NCBI GenBank assembly: GCA_045645905.1
Contig: JAZRJT010000089.1
Span: 1 to 18,507, forward strand
Origin: SIG440 sp045645905
GTDB lineage: Bacteria > Bacillota > Clostridia > Monoglobales > Monoglobaceae
Direction of reading: 5' to 3'
Length of the DNA stretch: 18,507 nucleotides
In this document: one piece after another, positions 1 through 7,141 of the stretch
How positions within the stretch are numbered: position 1 is the first letter of the stretch
Layout: each line of letters begins with the position of its first letter
Notes under the pieces: model-generated
The model's input: the letters and a program-made list of their open reading frames with translations, nothing else
What the model was told of the DNA's origin: nothing
The model's database searches: none
Position numbers and translations under genes: made by a program

Positions 1-203
1 AGTAAGCATCCGTTTTCGTATGATGTACCTACTGCGTTGAAGTTGATTGTATATGTTTTGCCGTTTTCGAGGTCAAGTACGTCTGAGAATACATAGTATT
101 TACCTGCAGCTGAGCCGTAGTCATAACTTTTTTCACAGTCGTATGTGAATTTAAGACCGTTCTGACCTGTGTATGCTGCTCTGATATACCAGTTATCATA
201 CAT
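1..203 (-). other. Foreign in-frame tail on UvrB: fragment of an unrecognised, secreted-looking protein
   Basis: Read in the uvrB frame, this stretch encodes 67 residues beginning MYDNWYIRAAYTG and reaching GKTYTINFNAVGTSYENG near the edge. It is rich in Tyr, Asn, Gly, Thr and Ser, with alternating beta-type patterning (for example KYYVFSDVLDLENGKTY). That is typical of extracellular beta-sandwich or cell-surface proteins and unlike the helix-rich UvrB it replaces. I do not recognise a family. The switch from UvrB-like sequence falls between about 203 and 212, in a GAA GAA GAA ATG run where a short repeat could have allowed a join. All four lysine codons here are AAA, unlike the protein at the right edge (mostly AAG), so the two end fragments need not belong to one gene. 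It may be an assembly chimera, a real rearrangement, or less likely a natural fusion. Confidence 0.6.
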
Positions 204-995
204 TTCTTCTTCGATTGAAGAAATTGCCCGTTCCATTTTTTCTTTAGTTGTTACGTAGTGAGACGCCGGATAAATGGCTATGTGATTTCTTGTACCTTTG
301 ATTTCGCCTGTTACCACGTCAATTTCTGATATTCTGTCAATCTCATCACCAAAGAATTCAATTCTTATAGCTGTGTCACTGCTTTCGGCAGGAAAAACTT
401 CCAATACATCTCCACGGACACGAAATTTACCACGTACAAAATTTATGTCATTTCTTTCGTACTGAATTTCAATCAGTTTGTCAATAACCTCGTCACGATC
501 GCGTTCCATCCCCGTACGCAGAGATATAACCATATTGTTGTAATCTATCGGGTCGCCAAGACCATATATACACGAAACACTGGCAACAATAATTACATCC
601 CGCCGTTCAAAAAGTGCCGCCGTTGCAGAATGACGCAGTTTGTCAATATCCTCGTTTGTTTGGGCATCCTTTTCAATATAGGTGTCAGAATTGGGAATGT
701 ACGCCTCGGGCTGATAGTAATCATAATATGAAACGAAATACTCCACCGCATTGTTGGGGAATATTTCTTTAAACTCACTGCAAAGCTGTGCTGCCAGGGT
801 CTTGTTGTGTGCCAGCACCAGCGTTGGTTTATTTACTTTTTCAATAATGTTTGCCACGGTGAAGGTCTTGCCTGACCCGGTAACGCCCATTAGAGTTTGA
901 AATTTGTCACCATTTAAAACACCATTTGCCAAAGCTTCAATCGCCTGGGGCTGGTCACCGGATGGCTTGTATTTTGATACAACCTGAAAGTCCAT
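1..995 (-). CDS. uvrB: UvrB N-terminal part, fused in frame to unrelated sequence (runs off window)
   Basis: UvrB is the damage-verifying helicase-like subunit of the UvrABC nucleotide excision repair complex. The first 264 codons (995 down to 204) read as a normal UvrB N-terminus. They include an ATP-binding P-loop GVTGSGKT at residues 37-44 and the damage-probing beta-hairpin region beginning YYDYYQPEAYIP near residue 92. Family members are about 660 residues and should continue after the ERAISSIEEE segment with a charged helix, the DEAD-like motif II and the C-terminal helicase and UvrA/UvrC-binding parts. Instead the frame continues without a stop into at least 67 residues that do not resemble UvrB (separate entry). 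ATG at 995 is preceded by AAAGGGTG. The gene follows the RadC-like gene by 23 bases. As written the product would lack the second ATPase half and could not work as UvrB. Identity of the N-terminal part is certain; the fusion is suspect. Confidence 0.9.
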   Translation of the reverse strand, partial: MDFQVVSKYKPSGDQPQAIEALANGVLNGDKFQTLMGVTGSGKTFTVANIIEKVNKPTLVLAHNKTLAAQLCSEFKEIFPNNAVEYFVSYYDYYQPEAYIPNSDTYIEKDAQTNEDIDKLRHSATAALFERRDVIIVASVSCIYGLGDPIDYNNMVISLRTGMERDRDEVIDKLIEIQYERNDINFVRGKFRVRGDVLEVFPAESSDTAIRIEFFGDEIDRISEIDVVTGEIKGTRNHIAIYPASHYVTTKEKMERAISSIEEEMYDNWYIRAAYTGQNGLKFTYDCEKSYDYGSAAGKYYVFSDVLDLENGKTYTINFNAVGTSYENGCL

Positions 996-1018
996 TTACT
1001 GCACCCTTTGTCCTTATT

Positions 1019-1732
1019 TTATTTTTTATCCAGTCTGTTGTTCTTTTCATATAAATTATCCAAATAGCCCATCTCGCGCATACTGAAAAATTCTTTTCCT
1101 GCAATAATCACGCTGTCTCCAAAAATAATATCCACCGCATCAAATGCCCGTGCCAAATCTCTTGACAATGTTACATCCCCTGACGACGGTTTTACCTCGC
1201 CGCAGGGATGATTATGTATCAATACCGCCGCACAGGCATTGTCCCGTATAGCCCGTCGCACCACCTGGGCAGGATACACGTATGTTTCGTCGTGGGCTCC
1301 TCGCGAAATTCTGTTAATTGCAATCAATCTGTATGTGGAATTAAGGCACAACAAATATGCTTCCTCTGTAAGCTTGCCATAAAAATATGTCTTTCCAAAA
1401 TCAGCAATTTTTTGAGCAGTGTCAAGTTCAATCGGCTCATCGGAATTTAAGCTACGCTCTACAATGCCTAAAAGTGACGGCAATGTTGTAAGAAAGGTTG
1501 CACATCTTTTACCCACACCCTCTATCTGTATAAGTTCCTCAGCATCAGCATTGAGTACCGCTGTAATAGTTTTATATTTGTCAAGTAATCTGTGTGCGGT
1601 GGCGTTGGTATCTCCACGTGGAATGGCGGCAAACAAAATGTGTTCAAGCTGTTCGTGCGGCTCTAGTGCTTCAAGTCCGTTTTCCCAAACCTTTTTGTCC
1701 AGCCTTTCCCTGTGTTTATCGTGTACGCTCAC
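1019..1732 (-). CDS. radC: RadC-like JAB-domain protein
   Basis: The 237-residue product has the RadC family layout. An N-terminal helical region is followed by a helix-hairpin-helix segment (IQIEGVGKRCATF, about residues 69-81) and then a JAB/MPN metalloprotease-like domain from about 105. The zinc-site signature is intact: HNHPCGEVKPSSGD gives His173, His175 and Asp186, with a candidate acidic partner Glu123/Glu124. Despite the historical name, the family's role in DNA repair is unproven; the JAB fold suggests hydrolase activity. The start is GTG at 1732, supported by GAGGAGG eight bases upstream. It overlaps the pseudouridine synthase stop by four bases (GTGA), which implies translational coupling. 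It sits between rluD and uvrB at the distal end of the division cluster. Family assignment is firm; molecular function is not. Confidence 0.88.
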   Translation of the reverse strand: MSVHDKHRERLDKKVWENGLEALEPHEQLEHILFAAIPRGDTNATAHRLLDKYKTITAVLNADAEELIQIEGVGKRCATFLTTLPSLLGIVERSLNSDEPIELDTAQKIADFGKTYFYGKLTEEAYLLCLNSTYRLIAINRISRGAHDETYVYPAQVVRRAIRDNACAAVLIHNHPCGEVKPSSGDVTLSRDLARAFDAVDIIFGDSVIIAGKEFFSMREMGYLDNLYEKNNRLDKK

Positions 1733-2643
1733 AGTGATTTCCTCCTCAGTTTTTCCAGAACATCTTCAAAGTATTCAGGCATCTTACACGAAAACTCCAT
1801 ATACTCCCCCGTTTCAGGATGAATATATCCAATCATATGTGCGTGAAGAAGCTGTCCGTTAAGCTTAAATTCTTCCTTTTTTAAGCCATACACAGGGTCA
1901 CCAACGATGGGATGTCCGCCTTTGGACATATGAACTCTTATCTGATGTGTCCTTCCCGTTTCAAGACGGCAACGAATAAATGTATATTTATCAAATCGCT
2001 CCACTACAAAAAAATGCGTAACCGCATTCTTGGAGTTTTTTTGAGTTATCGTCATCTTTTTACGGTCTTTTTCGTCACGGCCAATAGGTGCATCTATTGT
2101 GCCGCTGTCTTCCTTTATTCTGCCGTGTACAAGGGCAAGATATTCACGGGTAAGGCTATGCTCCTTTATCTGCTCTGAAAGGGCAAGATGTGCCTTGTCA
2201 TTTTTTGCAACCATTAAAAGTCCACTGGTATCCTTATCTATACGGTGCAGTATCCCGGGTCTTATCTCGCCGTTAATCCCCGAAAGTCTGTCACCGCAAT
2301 GTGCCATCAGGGCATTAACCAATGTGCCGCTGTAATTCCCTGCAGCAGGATGAACAACCATACCTTGAGGCTTATTTACAACAAGCATACAATCATCCTC
2401 ATACACTATATCAAGCGGGATTTCTTCGGCTTCAAGCTCGGTTTCCTTTGCATCAGGAATTTCTATACTGATTTCATCCTGTGCACGCAATTTATAGTTT
2501 GAACGCACTGTTTTTTCGTTTACCTTTATATTTTCTTCTGCAATCAGCTTCTGAATTCTGGAACGTGTCAAATCAGAAAGACTTTCGGCCAGAAATACAT
2601 CCAGACGCTTTCCGGCATCTTCATTTTTTGCTGTTATCTTCAC
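1729..2643 (-). CDS. rluD: RluA/RluD-family 23S rRNA pseudouridine synthase
   Basis: Converts specific uridines to pseudouridine in RNA, most likely in 23S rRNA. The N-terminus is an S4 RNA-binding domain (GKRLDVFLAESLSDLTRSRI). The catalytic domain carries the family motif HRIDKDTSG, whose Asp (residue 136 counting from the chosen start) is the expected nucleophile, and later GRTHQIRVHM, the second conserved block. Length, 304 residues, is normal. The reading frame can be extended to a GTG at 2664, but that start has no ribosome binding site. The GTG at 2643 has AAAGGA eight bases upstream, so I chose it; the overlap with lspA is then 23 bases. Genes of this type commonly follow lspA in Firmicutes (ylyB in Bacillus). 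Family is certain; which uridines it modifies cannot be read from sequence. Confidence 0.92.
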   Translation of the reverse strand: MKITAKNEDAGKRLDVFLAESLSDLTRSRIQKLIAEENIKVNEKTVRSNYKLRAQDEISIEIPDAKETELEAEEIPLDIVYEDDCMLVVNKPQGMVVHPAAGNYSGTLVNALMAHCGDRLSGINGEIRPGILHRIDKDTSGLLMVAKNDKAHLALSEQIKEHSLTREYLALVHGRIKEDSGTIDAPIGRDEKDRKKMTITQKNSKNAVTHFFVVERFDKYTFIRCRLETGRTHQIRVHMSKGGHPIVGDPVYGLKKEEFKLNGQLLHAHMIGYIHPETGEYMEFSCKMPEYFEDVLEKLRRKSL

Positions 2644-3094
2644 GCTCTTTTTCCTTTCCGTCACAGAAAATAAAAAAAATTGCCAATAGCCCTGCGCCTA
2701 TGCACACAAAAATATCGGCAACATTAAAAACAGGGAAATTTATCATACGGAAATCAAACATATCCACAACATATCCCCGCCATATTCTGTCAATCATATT
2801 TCCCAAAGCCCCAGCAACCATAAAAGTGAGTCCGTAATTTAAAACTAACGGGCGGTTTTTATATCTTAAAATCACATATACAACTGCCGCCACAAAAGCA
2901 AGGGTAATCAGGACAAAAAAGGCTCTTTTGTCCTGCAAAATGCCAAATGCCGCTCCGCGGTTTTCAACATAAGTGAGATGAAATACGTCTTCGATTAAAG
3001 GGATTGTTCCAATTTCACGAAGACGCGTCTGTGTCCATATTTTTGTCAGTAAATCCGCAATCAAAATCGCAACACCAAGAGCAAAATAAATCAT
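2621..3094 (-). CDS. lspA: Lipoprotein signal peptidase (signal peptidase II)
   Basis: An integral-membrane aspartyl protease that removes the signal peptide from lipid-modified prolipoproteins. The product has four hydrophobic segments: near the N-terminus (IYFALGVAILIADLLT), then FFVLITLAFVAAVVYVIL, LTFMVAGALGNMI, and the C-terminal IFVCIGAGLLAIFFIF. Family motifs are present: ENRGAAFG, GNMIDR with catalytic Asp102, and FNVAD with catalytic Asp127 (numbered from the chosen start). The 157-residue length is typical. A GTG at 3103 could add three residues. However, the ATG at 3094 has AGGTG six bases upstream, overlapping that GTG, so the ATG is preferred. It lies between divIVA and rluD, a common Firmicute arrangement. 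The identification is secure. Confidence 0.95.
   Translation of the reverse strand: MIYFALGVAILIADLLTKIWTQTRLREIGTIPLIEDVFHLTYVENRGAAFGILQDKRAFFVLITLAFVAAVVYVILRYKNRPLVLNYGLTFMVAGALGNMIDRIWRGYVVDMFDFRMINFPVFNVADIFVCIGAGLLAIFFIFCDGKEKEREDNSKK
2652..2657 (-). promoter_or_regulatory. Ribosome binding site deciding the rluD start
   Basis: AAAGGA on the minus strand lies eight bases upstream of GTG 2643 and inside the end of lspA. The alternative GTG at 2664 is preceded only by A/T-rich sequence, so the shorter protein is preferred. Confidence 0.6.
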
Positions 3095-3137
3095 CTTTCT
3101 CACCTGTAAGTATACAAAATTATGTCAAGTTTTTCTG

Positions 3138-3806
3138 TTAAGCCAAATTCTCGTCAGCACTCTCTGCTTTAGAATCTGCTACGTCCTCTGCCGCTACATA
3201 TTCGCCCTTCTCATTTACAACAATTTTGGGAAGTTCCTTTGTCATCTGTTCCAATCTTTCAAGTGCCGTTTTAGCCTTTGTAGCCTCCGCTATACTTTCA
3301 TCATTGATTTCAATAGGATGATGTTTAACATTCTTCAAAGGCTTTTCTACATTACTGTCTGCGGGCATACTGAATTCCTTAACAATGTCAAGCTGAGATG
3401 TAAGCAAGGAAATAATTCTTGTCCTGAAAACTTCAACATTGCGGCGCATTTCTTCGTACTCATAACTTACCCTGGTAACCTCACGGCTTGCATCAGAAAG
3501 TAACTGGGTTGCCTTGTTTTCGGCATCCTTTATAATATTTTCAGCACTTCTTTTTGCATTTTGAATAACCTCGTCACCCGCACTCTGAGCAACCAGAATT
3601 GCGCTTTGCAAGGTTTCTTCCATGCTCTTATACTGCTTGATTGCGCTTGAAAGCATATTAATTTTATCTTTGTTAGCAAGATTTTCTTTGTAAATAAGCT
3701 CGTAATTTTCGGAAATTACACGCATAAATTCCTCAACTTCAAGCTTGTTATATCCACTCATTTCCTTTTTAAATTTTCTATTTTCGATTTCCAATGGTGT
3801 CAACAT
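3138..3806 (-). CDS. divIVA: DivIVA-family cell division / polarity protein
   Basis: A peripheral membrane coiled-coil protein that marks curved membrane at septa and poles and recruits partners. The conserved N-terminus is clear: MLTPLEIENRKFKKEMSGYN, followed by EVEEFM. It leads into a long heptad-like coiled coil (about residues 30-140, rich in Glu, Lys, Ala, Leu) and a low-complexity acidic tail. Length is 222 residues from the chosen start. A longer frame opens at 3851, but ATG 3806 has GGAGGAG five bases upstream and matches the family N-terminus exactly. In the Bacillus protein, Phe17-Arg18 just before the Gly-Tyr contact the membrane. Here the aligned residues are Met16-Ser17, so the arginine is missing. 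It follows ylmH, as in Bacillus. Family assignment is strong; the exact role in this organism is inferred. Confidence 0.92.
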   Translation of the reverse strand: MLTPLEIENRKFKKEMSGYNKLEVEEFMRVISENYELIYKENLANKDKINMLSSAIKQYKSMEETLQSAILVAQSAGDEVIQNAKRSAENIIKDAENKATQLLSDASREVTRVSYEYEEMRRNVEVFRTRIISLLTSQLDIVKEFSMPADSNVEKPLKNVKHHPIEINDESIAEATKAKTALERLEQMTKELPKIVVNEKGEYVAAEDVADSKAESADENLA

Positions 3807-3811
3807 AATAT

Positions 3812-3818
3812 CTCCTCC
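3812..3818 (-). promoter_or_regulatory. Ribosome binding site deciding the divIVA start
   Basis: GGAGGAG on the minus strand lies five bases before ATG 3806. It sets the start at the conserved MLTPLEIE N-terminus and rules out the 15-residue extension to 3851. Confidence 0.75.
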
Positions 3819-3855
3819 ATTTTCTGCACAACTTTGCGTGCTTATACTCAAAACT

Positions 3856-4611
3856 TTATATCATTTTATATATGCAAATGCCAAACCTGCCTTTTTTTGT
3901 CTCCCGAACTTCTTCGCCCAATCTGAAGCGTCCGCTGCCACGTACCGAAAATACATCTCCCGGCTTTATTTTAAATGACGGACTGTCCTCCTGAATCCAG
4001 TTGACAAACACACGTCCTGAACTCAAAGCCTCTACCGCTCCTGTTCTTGATGTACGGATTGCTGCAGCAATCACCGCATCAAGTCTGAGTGCCGAGACCG
4101 TTGCAGAAATTTCCTCCATCCTTCGTGGCGGAATTTCAATTTCACTTGGCTGTATGCGTCTTACCTTTACGCCTTTGCGTCCCACTTTGTCAAGATTTTT
4201 TACTATATAATCTGCAATGTTTTCAACTACAAAAACCAGACATTTGTCCTCAAAGGTCAATATATCGCCCAACTTTTCACGCTTGATGCCGAGACCCAAA
4301 AGACTGCCAAGAAAATCAGGATGCTTAAGTTCATCAATATCCCTTCCCGTAATTTCAATCACCGAGATAAGCTGCAAAGCATCATCCGGAGTTAAGTAAT
4401 CGGGCAATGCAACAAACAGTGTGCGCTCGGCTTCGGGATATCCCCCAAAAAAGATAGTCTCAACCGATGCGCGCTTTAAATTGCGTCTTATAAGCTCGGC
4501 TTCGGTTGGTGTCAAAAAACCTGTAAATTTTATGCAGTTCTGTCTTTCGCACAATGTAACTGTGTCTTCGGCCCGGGCAATAAGGAGCCTATCCTCTGCA
4601 CTGCTTGTCAT
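3856..4611 (-). CDS. ylmH: YlmH-family S4-domain RNA-binding protein
   Basis: The 251-residue product matches the YlmH family. It has an N-terminal region (FTGFLTPTEAELIRR), a central domain with LTPDDALQLISVIEITGRDI and FLGSLLGLGIKREKLGDI, and a C-terminal S4 RNA-binding domain (about residues 175-235, LRLDAVIAAAIRTSR through VFVNW). In Bacillus the family associates with ribosomes and has been linked to ribosome-associated quality control; its location in the division operon is conserved. The ATG overlaps the sepF stop by one base (TAATG) and no separate strong ribosome binding site is visible, so translation is probably coupled to sepF. The usual neighbour ylmG/yggT, a small membrane protein between sepF and ylmH, is absent here. 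Family identity is secure; biochemical role is taken from homologues. Confidence 0.92.
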   Translation of the reverse strand: MTSSAEDRLLIARAEDTVTLCERQNCIKFTGFLTPTEAELIRRNLKRASVETIFFGGYPEAERTLFVALPDYLTPDDALQLISVIEITGRDIDELKHPDFLGSLLGLGIKREKLGDILTFEDKCLVFVVENIADYIVKNLDKVGRKGVKVRRIQPSEIEIPPRRMEEISATVSALRLDAVIAAAIRTSRTGAVEALSSGRVFVNWIQEDSPSFKIKPGDVFSVRGSGRFRLGEEVRETKKGRFGICIYKMI

Positions 4612-5069
4612 TAGTTATTCCAAGGGAAAATACCCTTGCTGCGAAGCTCGTCCTTGAAATCGCCCATAATACCCACGTTGTAAGGAGCAATAAGAAAAAT
4701 TCCGTTTGCAACCTTTTGAATATTTCCGTCAAGTGCATATACAGCACCACTCAAAAAGTCAACAATTCTCTGGGCAGCATTGCGTTCAACAGCTTCAAGA
4801 TTGATAACAACCGGTTTTTTATTTTTAAGGTGGTTTGCAATCTCTCTTGCATCCTCAAAACTTTCGGGTTGCATAACAACCAACTTAAGCTGCGCTGTTG
4901 TATGTATTTTTACAACCTTGTTGCGTTTGCCTCCGTCAAAAGTTTCAGGCTCATCCTCTTCAAAAACGGAGCTGTTTGAAAATTCACTGTTTTCTATCAG
5001 TTCTTCTTCATAATCATTCTCCGATGTTTCAAATCCGATAAGATTAAGCATTTTGTTTACAATACTCAT
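4611..5069 (-). CDS. sepF: SepF, FtsZ-associated septum protein
   Basis: SepF anchors FtsZ filaments to the membrane and assembles into rings or arcs at the septum. The product has the expected parts. A short amphipathic N-terminal helix for membrane binding (MSIVNKMLNLIGF) is followed by an acidic, flexible linker (about residues 14-60). The compact C-terminal domain (about 65-140) includes LKLVVMQPESFEDAREIANHL, KPVVINLE and RIVDFLSGAVYALDG. The 152-residue length is normal. An ATG at 5084 would add five residues. GGAGG at 5078-5082 lies eight bases from ATG 5069, so the shorter start fits family members and is chosen. It is followed directly by ylmH (TAATG) and preceded by the YggS-family gene, as in many Firmicutes. 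Confidence 0.95.
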   Translation of the reverse strand: MSIVNKMLNLIGFETSENDYEEELIENSEFSNSSVFEEDEPETFDGGKRNKVVKIHTTAQLKLVVMQPESFEDAREIANHLKNKKPVVINLEAVERNAAQRIVDFLSGAVYALDGNIQKVANGIFLIAPYNVGIMGDFKDELRSKGIFPWNN

Positions 5070-5077
5070 TTTATTTT

Positions 5078-5082
5078 CCTCC
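5078..5082 (-). promoter_or_regulatory. Ribosome binding site deciding the sepF start
   Basis: GGAGG on the minus strand lies eight bases before ATG 5069. The alternative upstream ATG (5084) overlaps this site, which argues against it. Confidence 0.7.
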
Positions 5083-5127
5083 ATATTTATTAAGGGTTAA
5101 ATAGTTTTCGTTTTAAGGTCATATTAT

Positions 5128-5156
5128 ATTCTACCACATATTTTTCATTTTGTGTA
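5128..5156 (-). promoter_or_regulatory. Possible internal promoter before sepF
   Basis: On the minus strand, TACACA (5151-5156) and TAGAAT (5128-5133) are 17 bases apart. The -10 is preceded by TGG, giving an extended -10 element. It overlaps the end of the YggS-family gene and lies about 60 bases upstream of sepF. The -35 matches only four of six consensus positions, so this is a candidate only. It would let the division genes be transcribed independently of the upstream repair genes. Confidence 0.35.
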
Positions 5157-5840
5157 GTCCCTTTTCCCAAAAATTCCTGTTCCTACACGAATAATTGTTG
5201 CGCCATTCTTTATTGCAAGGGGAAAGTCATTGGTCATTCCCATCGAAAGTTCCTTCATATCAACCCTTTCAATGGATTTTGCCCCGATATCCTGTGCCAG
5301 ATTTTTCAAACCTTTGAATACATCTTCAAGAATTTTTTCATCATCAACAAAGGGTGCTATAGTCATAAGACCTTCAATCTTTACATTTTCCAGTTCGCTT
5401 ATTCTGATGCAAAGCTCTTCACATTCTTCAGGGCGAATACCAAACTTTGATTCCTCGCCTGACACGTTAACCTCTAAAAGAATCCTCTGTACCTTGTCAA
5501 TTTTTTTTGCGTGCTTGTCAATTTCCTTTGCCAATTCAAAGCTGTCAACCGAATGAATAAGCTCTACCTTATCTATTATATACTTAATTTTGTTTTTTTG
5601 CAAGTGCCCGATAAGATGCCATCTTACAGATTTCACCGCATCATATTTTTCCATTATCTCCTGAACGCGATTTTCGCCTATATCGGTAACTCCGTAGTCT
5701 ATAGCCTCATTTATAAGGTCTGCTCCATAAGTCTTCGTAACCGCAATAAGGCGTACATCTGACGCCGCACGGCCACAATCTTCTGCTGCATTCTTCATCT
5801 GCTTGGTTACATTGGCTAAATTTTCTTTTATATAAGACAT
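5145..5840 (-). CDS. yggS: YggS/PLPBP-family pyridoxal-phosphate-binding protein
   Basis: A single-domain PLP-binding protein of the alanine-racemase-like barrel fold (231 residues; YlmE in Bacillus). The family helps keep vitamin B6 and amino-acid pools balanced and has no accepted enzymatic reaction. Visible motifs are RLIAVTKTYG, with PLP-linking Lys36; GENRVQE; WHLIGHLQKNK; the HSVDS segment; and near the C-terminus SMGMTNDFPLAI and the phosphate-binding stretch IIRVGTGIFG. All are typical. The ATG is one base beyond the TAA of the HlyD-like gene, so the two are almost certainly cotranscribed. Its position just before sepF matches the Bacillus division cluster. A genuine link to cell division is not shown by the sequence. 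Confidence 0.93.
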   Translation of the reverse strand: MSYIKENLANVTKQMKNAAEDCGRAASDVRLIAVTKTYGADLINEAIDYGVTDIGENRVQEIMEKYDAVKSVRWHLIGHLQKNKIKYIIDKVELIHSVDSFELAKEIDKHAKKIDKVQRILLEVNVSGEESKFGIRPEECEELCIRISELENVKIEGLMTIAPFVDDEKILEDVFKGLKNLAQDIGAKSIERVDMKELSMGMTNDFPLAIKNGATIIRVGTGIFGKRDYTK

Positions 5841-5841
5841 T

Positions 5842-7122
5842 TTATCTCACAACCTTGTTATTATATAAATTTTTTCCGCTGACAATTAATTCATCATATA
5901 ACTTTATTGTCGACCCCTTGTCAGAACTTTCGGCGGCAATAACCCATTCCTTGCTGTTATATATAATTTCAACCGGCAAAAAACGGGCTTTATCGTTTCT
6001 TATAACATAGACACCTGTCTTGCCGTCATTTATACGAATGCTTCGGGAAGGAATTTTATATCCTTCATAATGATGCTTTATAAGTTCTACCTTCATCTTT
6101 GATGTAGAATAAATTTTGTCAACATATTTGTTAGATTCGACAACAACTACAACCTTCCCGTTTTCCTCAGAGGTAATTTTTGATACCGTTGCCTCTATAG
6201 TGCTCACATCAATTTCAGGAAAGCGAATATCGATACAGTCACCCACATCTATATCCTCGGCAATGTCGGCTGGAATCAACGCCGCAACACTCCATAAAAA
6301 ATTATTCACAATCTTGCCTATCGGCTGACCTTTTTCTGCCCGGGTATCCGTCTCTGCCTTTGTCAATTTTTTATTTAACTCCTTTAAATATTCAGGCGTT
6401 ATCTCTTCAACATATTTAGGGTCAAGCATTTCTTCAAGACCATCTGTTCTGGCAGTAAAAGCACCCGCTTTTGGTGCGTGAACTATTGTTCTTTCGATAT
6501 TATACTTCGCTTCAAGCTCTGCTTTTTTTAGCTTTAATGCCTGAAGTTCTTCGCTGTTATCCTTATGCTCGGCCTCGCCGGTTACAATTCTTCTGCCTTC
6601 AATGAGGTTGTTGACTTCGGCTTTGATTGTGTCAATCTCATCAAGACGTCCTTGAAACCCTAAAATCGGCACACGACTGAGTTCCTGAGCAATGCTTTGC
6701 TCGATTTTAGCCGTATCATTGCTGTATATATCCTTTTTTAACGAACTGCCCTCAAGCTTTGCTATCTCGCCTTCAACAGCTTTAAGCTCAGCCATTGCCG
6801 ATGTGCTTATCTCATTTTTATAAATATACGCTACTGTTTCACCGATTTTTACACGCTGCTCTTCATCAGCCTCGCAGTAAAGATAACCCTCTGCCGGTGC
6901 CTGAATAACTGTTTGCTCCCTGAACAAATACCCTTCAGCGGTAACACTCTCTTCTTCAGTCCCTGTACGCACAATCATTGTCTCCAGACGATTATCAAAG
7001 CTCATAGCAACATTAACCGCAATGCACAGCACAAAGGCGCCTATCAGAAAGGTAATAAATCCCCTGCGGCTCTTTCTTTTTTTTCTTCGTTCCTGCCTTG
7101 ATGGTTTTTTCCTTTTATCCAT
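5842..7122 (-). CDS. HlyD-like single-span membrane protein of the division cluster
   Basis: The 426-residue product has a short, very basic cytoplasmic N-terminus (KKPSRQERRKKRKSRRG), one transmembrane helix at about residues 22-40 (FITFLIGAFVLCIAVNVAM), and an extracellular body. After the membrane come a lipoyl/barrel-sandwich-like segment (EGYLFREQTVIQAPAEGYLY), a helical hairpin region with coiled-coil character (about residues 105-270), and a beta-rich C-terminus. This is the layout of HlyD/RND-type adaptors. The window holds no partner ABC transporter or other export component. The frame can be extended to 7227 over the end of miaA. ATG 7122 is preferred because GGAG lies nine bases upstream and the basic segment and helix then sit at the N-terminus. 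It is one base from yggS. Topology and fold class are well supported; function is unknown. Confidence 0.75.
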   Translation of the reverse strand: MDKRKKPSRQERRKKRKSRRGFITFLIGAFVLCIAVNVAMSFDNRLETMIVRTGTEEESVTAEGYLFREQTVIQAPAEGYLYCEADEEQRVKIGETVAYIYKNEISTSAMAELKAVEGEIAKLEGSSLKKDIYSNDTAKIEQSIAQELSRVPILGFQGRLDEIDTIKAEVNNLIEGRRIVTGEAEHKDNSEELQALKLKKAELEAKYNIERTIVHAPKAGAFTARTDGLEEMLDPKYVEEITPEYLKELNKKLTKAETDTRAEKGQPIGKIVNNFLWSVAALIPADIAEDIDVGDCIDIRFPEIDVSTIEATVSKITSEENGKVVVVVESNKYVDKIYSTSKMKVELIKHHYEGYKIPSRSIRINDGKTGVYVIRNDKARFLPVEIIYNSKEWVIAAESSDKGSTIKLYDELIVSGKNLYNNKVVR

Positions 7123-7131
7123 CTCCACAAA

Positions 7132-7135
7132 CTCC
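7132..7135 (-). promoter_or_regulatory. Ribosome binding site deciding the HlyD-like start
   Basis: GGAG on the minus strand lies nine bases before ATG 7122, within the 19-base gap after miaA. Starts further upstream (7137, 7227) lack a properly spaced site or overlap miaA. Confidence 0.5.
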
Positions 7136-7141
7136 ATTCCG

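Noticed and set aside
1..203. Left-edge sequence as an inserted mobile element in uvrB
   Set aside because: No terminal inverted repeat, target duplication or transposase-like residues at the junction, and too little of the inserted sequence is visible.
1419..1862. Plus-strand open frame of 147 codons opposite the RadC-like gene and rluD
   Set aside because: It is antisense to well-recognised motifs on the minus strand, has serine/cysteine-rich shadow composition and no ribosome binding site.
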